A stretch of 64,000 nt of DNA from Streptomyces sp. Z26. Lineage in GTDB: Bacteria; Actinomycetota; Actinomycetes; Streptomycetales; Streptomycetaceae. The stretch's first letter is position 1. The number at the start of each line of letters is the position of its first letter. Positions 34,770 through 43,113 of this stretch are shown here, in pieces. The stretch is taken from positions 124,001-188,000 of the forward strand of contig NZ_RCHV01000002.1 of assembly GCF_003665095.1 (NCBI RefSeq). The letters are read 5' to 3'. Under the pieces are notes generated by a model. The model had not been told where the DNA came from, did not search any database, and saw only the letters and a program-made list of their open reading frames with translations. The position numbers and the translations under genes were made by a program.

Positions 34770-34856
34770 GGGCGTACGGAGCCGGGGGCGGGGGTCGTAC
34801 GGGCGGGGGCGTCGTACGGGACGCGGGCGCGGGCGTTGTACGGGCGCGCGTGCCAC

Positions 34857-35762
34857 TCAGCCGCCGATGTCCGCAGCCGACCGCTGGAGCGCCTCGACCA
34901 CGGCCCGGATGGACGGCCGCCGGTCGGCGTCCTCGCGCCAGATCGCGTAGACGTGCCGGCGCATGGTGCTCCGCACCGGCACCACCACGACGCCCTCCGG
35001 CACCGGGCCCCGGCCGAGCCGCGGGGCGATGGCGACGCCGAGCCCCTGGGCGACGAGCGCGAGCTGCGTGTGGTGCTCCTCCGCCATGTGCGACAGCCGC
35101 GGCTCGACCCCGTCGCTGCGCAGCGTGAACATCAGCCAGTCGTGGCAGAACTCGCCCTCGGGCCAGGAGACCCACTCGTCGTCCGCGAAGTCCCCCAGCG
35201 CCACCTCGCGCCGCCCCGCCAGCGGGTGGTCGGCGGGCAGCGCGACGTCGGCGATGTCGTCGTGCAGCGGTGCCTTGGCGAGGCCGTCGGGCAGGGACAG
35301 CGGGCGGTTGTGCCAGTCCAGTACGACGGCGAGGTCGATGTCGCCGCGTACCAGCTCCGGCACCGACCGGTGCGGCTCCATCTCCGACAGGCGGGCGCGC
35401 AGCTGCGGGTGGTCGCGCCGGAGCGCCGCGAGGGCGGCCGGGAAGAGGCCGCGGGCGGCGGTGGGGAAGGCGCCGAGGCGGAGTTCGCCGACGGGCTGGC
35501 CACGGTGGGCCTCCAGCTCGGCGTGGGCCAGTTCGAGCTGGGAGAGCATGCGGGCGGTGTGCCCGGCGAGGAGGCGGCCCGCGTCGGTCAGCCGGACCCC
35601 GCGGCCGTTCTTCGCCAGCAGCGGCTGGCCGGTCTCCCGTTCGAGCTTCGCCATCTGCTGGGACACGGCGGAGGTCGTGACGTGCAGCGCGTCGGCTGCC
35701 GCGCCGACCGACCCGTGGTGGGAGATGGCGTGCAGGACGCGCAGGCGGTCGAGACTCAACAT
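34857..35762 (-). CDS. LysR-family regulator of the adjacent EamA exporter
   Basis: 301 residues from ATG 35762 (a GTG at 35771 would add three). LysR HTH at about 2-60 (LDRLRVLHAISHHGSVGAAADALHV with TTSAVSQQMAKLERETG), then the effector-binding domain (about 90-295). It belongs to the subgroup that pairs with DMT exporters. Divergent from an EamA gene, with three copies of the hexamer GTAAGC/GCTTAC between and over the starts. There is no Shine-Dalgarno sequence, so a leaderless transcript is possible. Confidence 0.92.
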   Translation of the reverse strand: MLSLDRLRVLHAISHHGSVGAAADALHVTTSAVSQQMAKLERETGQPLLAKNGRGVRLTDAGRLLAGHTARMLSQLELAHAELEAHRGQPVGELRLGAFPTAARGLFPAALAALRRDHPQLRARLSEMEPHRSVPELVRGDIDLAVVLDWHNRPLSLPDGLAKAPLHDDIADVALPADHPLAGRREVALGDFADDEWVSWPEGEFCHDWLMFTLRSDGVEPRLSHMAEEHHTQLALVAQGLGVAIAPRLGRGPVPEGVVVVPVRSTMRRHVYAIWREDADRRPSIRAVVEALQRSAADIGG

Positions 35763-35803
35763 GTAAGCCACACTACGACATGGGCGAAGAAGGAATCACT
35801 TGT

Positions 35804-35820
35804 GCTTACCTTTCGTAAGC
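35804..35820. promoter_or_regulatory. LysR-type operator in the lysR/eamA intergenic region
   Basis: GCTTAC (35804-35809) and GTAAGC (35815-35820) are perfect inverted arms around CTTTC, fitting the T-N11-A LysR box. A third GTAAGC lies at 35763-35768 at the lysR start codon, as expected for the recognition/activation site pair of autoregulated LysR genes. Confidence 0.65.
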
Positions 35821-35834
35821 GCCACCGTAAACGC

Positions 35835-36821
35835 ATGCCAGCCGTCACCCGCACCCCGGTCCCCTCAGCCCCCTCCCCCACCGCACCGGCCGCCGCGCCC
35901 CCTGCGGCCTCCGCCCCCTCCGCGCCCGACCGCCGTACGGGTCACCGCCTGGACTGGCGCGTCAGGTTCGCGGCGCTGTCCCTCGTGTGGGGGTTCAGCT
36001 TCCTGCTCATCAAGCTCGGCACGGAAGCGTACGCCCCGCTCCATGTCTCCTTCGGCCGCCTGCTGTTCGGCGCGCTCGTGCTGCTCGCCGTGCTCGCCGT
36101 ACGGCGGGAGCGGCTGCCGCGCGGCATACGGCTGTGGGGCCATCTCGCGGTGTCGGCGTTCCTGCTGAACGTCCTGCCGTACTCCCTCTTCGCCTACGCC
36201 GAGCTGACCATCCCCTCCACCCTCGCGGGCATCGTCAACGCGACCTCGCCGCTGTTCGCCATGCTGCTGTCCTTCGCCGCCCTCTCCGACGACCGGCCGA
36301 CGCGCCGCCGCGTGGCGGGCATGGCGGTCGGCTTCGCCGGGGTGCTCACGGTGCTCGGCGCCTGGCAGGGCTCCTCCGGGCACGACCCGGTGGGTACGGC
36401 GATGGCGCTCGGGGCGTCGGCGAGCTACGCGGTGGGGTGGGCGTACGTACGGCGGACGCTCGCCGGGAGCCCGTACTCGCACACCGCCATGTCCGGCGGG
36501 CAGTTGCTCGTCGGCACCGTCCAACTCGCCGTCGTACTGCCGCTGTTCACCTCCGCGCCGGACTCCTTCGCGGTGGTGCCGCTGCTGGCGGTGGTCGCGC
36601 TCGGGGCGCTGGGGACGGGGCTGGCGTTCCTGCTCCAGTACGGACTGGTGGCCGAGGTCGGGCCGACCACCGCGCAGATGGTCACGTACTTCATCCCGGT
36701 CATCGCGACCGTCGCCGGAGTCGCGCTGCTCGGCGAACGGCTCACCTGGAACGCCCCCGTGGGCGCCGCCGTCGTACTCCTCGGCGCCGCGCTCGCGCAG
36801 AGCGGCCCGCGCCGGCCCTGA
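35835..36821 (+). CDS. EamA/DMT family exporter
   Basis: 328 residues. A 38-residue Pro/Ala-rich cytoplasmic N-terminus is followed by ten hydrophobic helices as two EamA repeats (about 42-165 and 185-320): LSLVWGFSFLLIKLGTEAY, RLLFGALVLLAVLAV, AGIVNATSPLFAMLLSFAAL, TTAQMVTYFIPVIATVAGVALLGERLTW. The helix motifs are typical for metabolite/amino-acid efflux. ATG 35835 comes 14 bp after the LysR box, so regulator binding should directly control it. Substrate unknown. Confidence 0.88.
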   Translation: MPAVTRTPVPSAPSPTAPAAAPPAASAPSAPDRRTGHRLDWRVRFAALSLVWGFSFLLIKLGTEAYAPLHVSFGRLLFGALVLLAVLAVRRERLPRGIRLWGHLAVSAFLLNVLPYSLFAYAELTIPSTLAGIVNATSPLFAMLLSFAALSDDRPTRRRVAGMAVGFAGVLTVLGAWQGSSGHDPVGTAMALGASASYAVGWAYVRRTLAGSPYSHTAMSGGQLLVGTVQLAVVLPLFTSAPDSFAVVPLLAVVALGALGTGLAFLLQYGLVAEVGPTTAQMVTYFIPVIATVAGVALLGERLTWNAPVGAAVVLLGAALAQSGPRRP

Positions 36822-36861
36822 CCGCCCGGCGCCGGGGCACGGGCGTGCGGCGCCGGTGCGG

Positions 36862-37377
36862 CTACCCGGCGCCGTCCGGGCCGTCCGCCGGGGCGCGGCG
36901 GCCCGCCGCGCGCGAGGCCGCGCGGATCGCCTCGCGGATACGGGGGTACGTGCCGCAGCGGCAGATGTTGCGGATGCCGTCGAGGTCGGCGTCGGTGATC
37001 TCGCGTCCCTCGTCGGCGAGTTCGCGCACCAGCGCGACCGCGGCCATGATCTGGCCGGGCTGGCAGTAGCCGCACTGGGCGACGTCCTGGTCGAGCCACG
37101 CCTGCTGCATGGGGTGCAGGTCGGCCCCTGCCGTGGCGGCCAGCCCCTCGATGGTCGTCACCTCGTCGTCGGGCCGCAGCTGACCGACGGGCACGGAGCA
37201 GGGGTTGACGGCCCGGCCGTTGAGGTGGCTGGTGCACGCCTTGCAGACGTTGATGCCGCAGCCGTACTTGGGCCCGGTGACGCCGAGCAGGTCGCGCAGC
37301 ACCCACAGCAGGCGCTCGTCGTCGCCCGCCTCGACGGTGACCTGCTCCCCGTTGAGCCGGAAGGTGTGTGCGGGCAT
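36862..37377 (-). CDS. [2Fe-2S] subunit of a molybdenum hydroxylase
   Basis: 171 residues, the small subunit of xanthine-dehydrogenase-type enzymes such as isoquinoline 1-oxidoreductase alpha. An N-terminal plant-type ferredoxin domain has the CGINVCKAC cluster motif plus a fourth Cys at NPC. The C-terminal helical domain has CGYCQPGQIM and ICRCGTYPRIREAI for the second cluster. It passes electrons from the Mo centre to an external acceptor. Encoded downstream of the large subunit, 107 bp away on the same strand. Confidence 0.95.
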   Translation of the reverse strand: MPAHTFRLNGEQVTVEAGDDERLLWVLRDLLGVTGPKYGCGINVCKACTSHLNGRAVNPCSVPVGQLRPDDEVTTIEGLAATAGADLHPMQQAWLDQDVAQCGYCQPGQIMAAVALVRELADEGREITDADLDGIRNICRCGTYPRIREAIRAASRAAGRRAPADGPDGAG

Positions 37378-37484
37378 GGGTGCTCCGTGTGTCGTCGGAT
37401 GCCCCGGGGCGGGCCCGGGTGCGTGCGGGCGGGTGGGGCGCGGGTGGGTGCGGACCGCGTACGGGAAAGGGGACGCGGGCCCGT

Positions 37485-39842
37485 TCAGCGGAGGCCGTCC
37501 AGGCCGTCGGTGGGCGAGGCGGGGACGGGCGGGACGGTGGGCTTGGGCTCGAAGGACAGGGTTCCGTGGTTGATCGGGAACGACGTCGGCATGGTGCCGG
37601 TGGCCCGGCCGTACGCGCAGGCCACCGCGGCCATGGCGGCGGCCACGCCCAACTCGCCCGCGCCGCCCGGGTGTCCGGTGGTGTCGGGCATGACGACGAC
37701 CTGCACCTCGGGCGGGGTGTTCCACTGCCGGGTGTAGAAGTAGTTGTCCCAACTGGCCTCCAGGAAGTGCCCGTCGCGCAGGTGCAGGCTGGAGGTGAGC
37801 GTCTGCGCGATGCCGTCCATCAGGCAGCCGAGCATCTGCGCCTCCAGCCCGCGGGGGTTGACGGTGAGGCCGACGTCGACGACGACGACCGCCCGGGTCA
37901 CGCGCGGGCCGCCGACGCCGTCGCGGATCGGCCGGTCCACCGTCTCGGGGCGGCAGTCCAGTTCGACCAGGACGGCGTTGCGGGAGTGGTACTCGGAGTG
38001 GAACGCGATGCCCTGCGCCACCCCTTCGGGCAGTTCGCGGCCCCACCCGCCGACCTCGGCGGCCTTGTCGAGGACGGCACGGGACCGTTCGTCGCGCAGG
38101 AAGTCCCGGCGGAACTCCATCGGGTCCCGGCCCATCGCGGCGGCGAGCCGGTCGACGACGAGTTCGCGCGCGCAGGCGACGTCCGGGGAGTAGACGTTGC
38201 GCATGCTGCCGGTGTTGAAGCCCTTGTCGACCTCGTTCAGCAGCCTGCTGTTGGCGCCGAAGTCGTACGGCAGGGACTGCGACAGGTGGAAGAACGTCTG
38301 CGCGAACCCGATGTCCCCGACCGGGAGTTGGGCGGCCAGCGCGGTGAACACCTCGCCCAGGCCGTGGCCGAGGTCGGTGGCGACGCCGGTGTGGCGCTGC
38401 TGGTAGCCGACGACGGTGTTCCCGACGTAGCCGATGCGCACCCGGGACGTGGCCATGGGGTGGGCACGTCCCTGGCGGGAGTCGTCGGCGCGGTGCCACA
38501 TGAGCTTGACGGGCTTCCCGGTCTTCTGCGAGATCCGGGCCGCCTCCAGCGCCGCGTCGAAGAACAGCTTCCGGCCGAACGAGCCGCCGCCCTCGGTGAC
38601 GTGGACGGTGACCGCGCCCACGGGCAGGCCGAGCGCGGCGGCGATCGTCTGCCGGGCCACGACCGGCGACTTGAGGCTGGACCAGATCTCCGCGCGGCCG
38701 TCCCGTACGTCCGCGATCGCGCAGTTGGGCTCCAGCGCGCTGTTGCCGCGGAAGTGGAACGTGAACCTGCCCTCGACGCTCTTCGTCAACGGCGGCAGCA
38801 CGATGGGCGGTTCGGCCGCGCGCAGTGACTCCCGCACGGACTCGTCGGACTTGCCCTCGGCGGTGCCCGGCGCCCAACTGACCTCCAGGGCCCGTACGGC
38901 GTCCACGCACCGGCCGAACGTGGCCGCCCGGACGGCCACGCCCGTCGGGATCTCCACCACGTCGGTGACGCCCGGCATGGCGCGGACCTCGTCCGCGTTG
39001 GCGACGGACCGGACGCGGCCGTTGATCGTCGGCGGGCGGCACACCATCGTGGGCAGGGCCCCGGGGACGTCCAGGTCCATCGTGAACCGCTTGCGGCCGG
39101 TGACGGCGGCGAGCGCGTCGACCCGGCCGTGCGGCCTGCCGATCACGGCGAAGTCGCCGCGCGGTTTGAGCGCCACGTCGGCCCGCTCGGTCCGTACGGC
39201 CGCGGCGTCCTTGGCGAACGCGCCGATCCCGGCGCTCCGCCCGCCCGGACCGACGACCGCACCGGCCCGCAGCCGCACCTGGGACACCGGCACGCCCCAC
39301 CCGGCGGCGGCCGCGCCCCGCAGGCGTCGACCGGCGAGGGCGGCGGCGACGCGGATCGGGGTGAACGTCGCGAAGGTCGTGTTGGAGGCGCCGGTCAGCT
39401 GGTTGAACAGCAGCTCCGGGCGGGCGTCGGCGAGGGTGACGCGCACCCGGGCGACGGGCACGTCGAGTTCCTCCGCGATGAGCATGGCCGTGGACGTGGT
39501 GATGCCCTGGCCGACCTCGGCGCGCGGCAGCGCGAAGGACACCGTGCCGTCCTCGTCGACCCGTACGGTGACGAGGCCGGAGGTGGGCAGCGCGGCGGCG
39601 GTCAACACGTCGTTGAGGTCGACGAGTTCGGTGATCTCGGGCGACGGCACGTCGGCGCGGGCGTCGGGTGCGGCGGTGAGTTCGGCGGCGGTCACCAGCG
39701 TGGGCGCGGCGAGCACCAGCCCGAGGAACCGGCGCCTGCCGACCGGCGCGGGGCCGTCGGGCGCCGGGCCGTCGGCGGGGGCCGTGTCCCGGCCGTGGTG
39801 CGGCGCGCGGTGGCGGTCGCCCCGGTTCGGTTCGGTGTCCAA
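37485..39842 (-). CDS. Molybdopterin-binding large subunit of a molybdenum hydroxylase
   Basis: About 785 residues. A twin-arginine signal (GRRRFLGLVLAAPTLVTA, about residue 35-52) suggests export to the outer face of the membrane, as for isoquinoline 1-oxidoreductase beta. Later motifs match the Mo-binding family: EVGQGITTSTAMLIAEEL, FNQLTGASNT, GRKRFTMDLDVPGALP, TVHVTEGGGSFGRKLF, QRHTG, PGGAGELGVAAAMAAVACA. The start is uncertain: TTG 39842 is the best near candidate; upstream ATG 40141 would add 100 residues without a match. No FAD subunit is encoded, so electrons likely go to a cytochrome or quinone. Substrate unknown (N-heterocycle or aldehyde). Confidence 0.9.
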   Translation of the reverse strand: MDTEPNRGDRHRAPHHGRDTAPADGPAPDGPAPVGRRRFLGLVLAAPTLVTAAELTAAPDARADVPSPEITELVDLNDVLTAAALPTSGLVTVRVDEDGTVSFALPRAEVGQGITTSTAMLIAEELDVPVARVRVTLADARPELLFNQLTGASNTTFATFTPIRVAAALAGRRLRGAAAAGWGVPVSQVRLRAGAVVGPGGRSAGIGAFAKDAAAVRTERADVALKPRGDFAVIGRPHGRVDALAAVTGRKRFTMDLDVPGALPTMVCRPPTINGRVRSVANADEVRAMPGVTDVVEIPTGVAVRAATFGRCVDAVRALEVSWAPGTAEGKSDESVRESLRAAEPPIVLPPLTKSVEGRFTFHFRGNSALEPNCAIADVRDGRAEIWSSLKSPVVARQTIAAALGLPVGAVTVHVTEGGGSFGRKLFFDAALEAARISQKTGKPVKLMWHRADDSRQGRAHPMATSRVRIGYVGNTVVGYQQRHTGVATDLGHGLGEVFTALAAQLPVGDIGFAQTFFHLSQSLPYDFGANSRLLNEVDKGFNTGSMRNVYSPDVACARELVVDRLAAAMGRDPMEFRRDFLRDERSRAVLDKAAEVGGWGRELPEGVAQGIAFHSEYHSRNAVLVELDCRPETVDRPIRDGVGGPRVTRAVVVVDVGLTVNPRGLEAQMLGCLMDGIAQTLTSSLHLRDGHFLEASWDNYFYTRQWNTPPEVQVVVMPDTTGHPGGAGELGVAAAMAAVACAYGRATGTMPTSFPINHGTLSFEPKPTVPPVPASPTDGLDGLR

Positions 39843-40350
39843 GGACCTGCCCGTCTGCTCGTCGGGGTGTGGCGGCGTACGTGTCGCGGCGTACGTGCGC
39901 CGTACGGGTGCGCCGTACGCGCGTGCCGTACGGTCCCGGCCGCGGCGCGGCGGGCACGGGTGACAAGGGAACACCGTGCCGCGGCCGGGAGGAAGGGGTC
40001 GGTCGGGCCGGTTCGTGTCGGGGATCTCCAGCTCGACGCCCCGGCCCTCGGAGCGGAGGCGGGCGGGACCGTTGGTCCGGGACGGGGCGGCCGCCGTTCC
40101 CACGGTGTACGGGCGCACGAGCGGGATCCGGCGGGAGATCATCGGCCGGTCGTACGGCCCGCATCCCTCCCGGCCCCGGCGCGCCTCCCCCTCCACCTGC
40201 GCGTTTCCGGCCCGCGCGCGCCCCGTGCCCTCGACGCACCGCACGGAGTCGAAGGCGCCGCCGCCGTCCCCCGGGGCGTACGGTCGGCCCGAGCGTCGAT
40301 CTTGGTCGGCGGGACGTCGGCTTGAGAGGGTGGGGGCACGCGGAGCCCCT
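39843..40350. other. 520-bp divergent gap between molybdenum hydroxylase and PucR-type gene
   Basis: The region contains a dense cluster of five CGTACG palindromes within about 65 bp (39888-39941). Two more GTACGG motifs lie near 40152 and 40277. Frames are open through it on both strands but carry no family signal. Promoters of both flanking genes must lie here; I cannot place them firmly. Confidence 0.4.
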
Positions 40351-40362
40351 GGAGGTGGTCGA

Positions 40363-43002
40363 GTGAGACTCGTCGAGTTCGTGCTGGACGGGCTGCTGCG
40401 CTTCGCTCCGGGTGAGCCGGGCCGGGCGCGGGAGGAACGCGTCGAGCGCGTGGTGCTGGTGGACTCGCCGCTGGCCGCGCGGGCGACGGGCGACGGGGAC
40501 CTGGTGGTGGTCGCCGGTGGCGGCGCCGAGGTGTGGCGTACGGCGTCGGACCGCGGGGCGGTCGGCCTGGTCGCGTTGCGCGGGGCCGAGGACCTGCCGG
40601 AGCTGACCGGCGCGGCCCAGGTGCTCGTACCGGCCGGGGAGGCGCGGCCGGACGCGGTGGGCCTGTGGTCCGCGCTGGAGGCGCGGATGCGCCGGGCCCG
40701 CGAGGAGGAGCTGGTGGCGGCGGCCGTACGGGCCCGCCGTTCGCGGGAGCTGAGCCGCCTGCTGGTGCGCCTCGCCCGGGAACGGGACGGCGCCGCGGAG
40801 GTCGCCGCGTGGGGCGCCGGGCAGCTCGCGGCGCGGGTGTGGCTGGTCTCCCCCGGTGACGGGCCGCCGTTCGGCGCGGGCTGGGGCGGTTCGGGCGAGG
40901 TGCTGGACACGCTGGCGGCGGGCGCCGGTGAACCGATGGTGGAACGGGGTACCGCGCGCGGGGAGTACGGGGTGGCCGTGCGGGTCGGGTCGCGGGTGCC
41001 GCACCCGGTGCTGCTCGCCGTACGGGCCGAGGCGTGGACGGACGAGGACCTGGCGGTCCTCTCCGACGTGGCGTCCGGGGTCGAGGTGGCCGTCTGGGCG
41101 ACGGACGTCGCCGCGCGCGCGGAGCGGCTGACATCGCTGTCGGCGCGGATGCGCGTCTCGGCGCTCCAGTACCTGATGGCGTGCGACCTGGCGGAGGCGG
41201 GCCGCGTCCTGGAGCACTTCGTGCCGGGGCTGGTCAGCGCGGGCTCCGGCGTGGTCGCGATCGTGGAGGGCGTCGACGGGGAGGACCGGCACCGGCTCGC
41301 GCGGATCGTCGAACGCGCCCTGCCGATGGGCTCGTTGACCGTGGAGTGCCCGGTCGAGGACCGGCACGTGATCGTCGTGGACCGCGCGCCCGACGGGCCG
41401 CAGGGGCTGATGGACGTCCTCCGCCCGGTGGTCCTGGCGAGGGAGGGCCGGGCGGCGGGGGTCAGCCGTACGACGCCGTGGCTGCGTACGGCCGGGGCGT
41501 ACCAGGGCGCGATGGCCGCGCTGGCCCGCGTACGGGGGAAGTCGCCCGCGATCGGCGTCGACATCAGCGGCCCGGGGCTGGAGGAACTCCTCGGGCTGGA
41601 CGCCCGCATCTGGTCCGCGCTCGTCATGCAGCCGCTGGAGGGCCTGCGCCGGACCGAGCACACCGAGCTGGCGCACCTCACGGCGGAGACCCTGTGGTGG
41701 GGACCGGACGCGGCGGCCCGGCTGGTCGGCCGCAGGCGCCGCGTACTGGCCGAACGGCTCGACAGGCTCAGCGAGTGGACCGGCCTGGACCACCGCGACC
41801 CCGGGCAGCGCGCCGGACTGCACCTGGCCGTACGGCTCTCCGCGCTGCCCGCGCCGCCGGTCCTGGACCAGACGGTGACGATGCACCAGGCCCTCGACCA
41901 CCCCGGGGCGCGGTCGTGGGCGGAGGAGATCCTCGCGCCGCTGGAGGCGCCGCACCGGGACGCGTTGCGGGAGTGGGCCCGTACGGGAGGGGATCCGGCG
42001 CGGGCCGCCGAGGCGCTGGGCACCGGCGTACCGGAGACGGACGGGCTGCTGCGGGAGGCGGCGGCGCTGACCGGGAAGGAGCTGCTGCGGTATCCGGGGC
42101 CCGCCGAGGAGATGCTGCTGGCGCTGCACGTGGCCGGAGTGACGTCGCTGGGTAGCCTCCCGCCGTTGGGGGAACGGCCGTTGGCCGTCGGGCGGGGAGA
42201 GGAACCCATGGACGTCTCCGAGATCAACACGGACGAACCGCACGTGGCACGCGTCTACGACTTCCTGCTGGGCGGCCGGTGCAACTGGCCCGCGGACCGG
42301 CAGGTCGCGGAACGCCTGCTGGAGCTGAACCCGCTCACGAGGGTGGCGGTGCACGCCAACCGCGCGTTCATGCAGCGCAGTACGCGGTTCCTCGCGAGCG
42401 AGGAGGGGATCACGCAGTTCCTCGACCTGGGGTCGGGCATCCCCACGTCCCCGAACCTGCACGAGATCGCGCAGAGCAACAACGCCGGTGCCCGCGTCGT
42501 CTACGTCGACAACGACCCCATCGTGCTGGCCCACGCCGAGCCGCTGCTGCGCAGCACGCCGCAGGGCGCGACCGCGTATGTCGAGGCGGACGTCGTGCGC
42601 GACACCGCCGCGCTGCTGGAACACCCGGACGTGACGGCCCTGCTGGACGTCGACCGGCCGGTGGCCGTGAGCCTCAACGCGATCGTGCACTTCATGAGCG
42701 ACGAGGTGGCGCACGGCATGGTCGACGTGCTGCGCGCCAAGCTGCCGCGCGGCAGCCACCTGGTGATCACCTCGATGACCCACGACTACGCTCCGGAGCT
42801 GATCGGCACCGTACGGCGCTACTACAGCGGGCAGGTCGTCCCCCTGGTGACGCGCACGCACGCGGAGATGCTGGAGTTCTTCAAGGGCACCGAACTGCTG
42901 GAGCCGGGTCTGGTCTCCGGCCCGCGCTGGCGGCCGGAGTCCGGCGCCCCGGCCGAGCGCGACGACCACACCAACCTGTACGCGGGGGTGGCCCGGCTCT
43001 GA
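40363..43002 (+). CDS. PucR-like regulator fused in frame to a DUF574-type methyltransferase
   Basis: 879 residues from GTG 40363 (GGAGG 8-12 bp upstream), one continuous frame. Residues 1-430 look like a PucR/CdaR-type sensory region (ARMRVSALQYLMACDLAEAGRVL). Two PucR-like HTH repeats follow (about 445-490, LVGRRRRVLAERLDRLSEWTG; and about 530-590, PHRDALREWARTGGDPARAAEAL). Met 616 begins a complete Methyltransf_19/DUF574 SAM-dependent methyltransferase (VYDFLLGGRCNWPADRQ, QFLDLGSGIPT, VVYVDNDPIVLAHAEPLL, VSLNAIVHFMSDE). ATG 42208 has its own strong site (GGGGAGAGG), so the methyltransferase may also be made separately. It could be a true fusion, a lost stop codon or a sequencing indel. Confidence 0.82.
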   Translation: MRLVEFVLDGLLRFAPGEPGRAREERVERVVLVDSPLAARATGDGDLVVVAGGGAEVWRTASDRGAVGLVALRGAEDLPELTGAAQVLVPAGEARPDAVGLWSALEARMRRAREEELVAAAVRARRSRELSRLLVRLARERDGAAEVAAWGAGQLAARVWLVSPGDGPPFGAGWGGSGEVLDTLAAGAGEPMVERGTARGEYGVAVRVGSRVPHPVLLAVRAEAWTDEDLAVLSDVASGVEVAVWATDVAARAERLTSLSARMRVSALQYLMACDLAEAGRVLEHFVPGLVSAGSGVVAIVEGVDGEDRHRLARIVERALPMGSLTVECPVEDRHVIVVDRAPDGPQGLMDVLRPVVLAREGRAAGVSRTTPWLRTAGAYQGAMAALARVRGKSPAIGVDISGPGLEELLGLDARIWSALVMQPLEGLRRTEHTELAHLTAETLWWGPDAAARLVGRRRRVLAERLDRLSEWTGLDHRDPGQRAGLHLAVRLSALPAPPVLDQTVTMHQALDHPGARSWAEEILAPLEAPHRDALREWARTGGDPARAAEALGTGVPETDGLLREAAALTGKELLRYPGPAEEMLLALHVAGVTSLGSLPPLGERPLAVGRGEEPMDVSEINTDEPHVARVYDFLLGGRCNWPADRQVAERLLELNPLTRVAVHANRAFMQRSTRFLASEEGITQFLDLGSGIPTSPNLHEIAQSNNAGARVVYVDNDPIVLAHAEPLLRSTPQGATAYVEADVVRDTAALLEHPDVTALLDVDRPVAVSLNAIVHFMSDEVAHGMVDVLRAKLPRGSHLVITSMTHDYAPELIGTVRRYYSGQVVPLVTRTHAEMLEFFKGTELLEPGLVSGPRWRPESGAPAERDDHTNLYAGVARL

Positions 43003-43113
43003 CGGGGCGGCGCGGGGCGGCGTCACCGCGTGATGTGCTGGGCCACCGCACGTACCGCACGCACCACCCGTTCCGCACGCACCGCCCGTACCGGGCGAGC
43101 CCCAGGGAGAACC

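Noticed and set aside
40141..40362. Extended N-terminus of the molybdenum large subunit from ATG 40141
   Set aside because: The extra 100 residues are Arg/Pro-rich with no match, would bury the Tat signal, and overlap the promoter region of the divergent gene.
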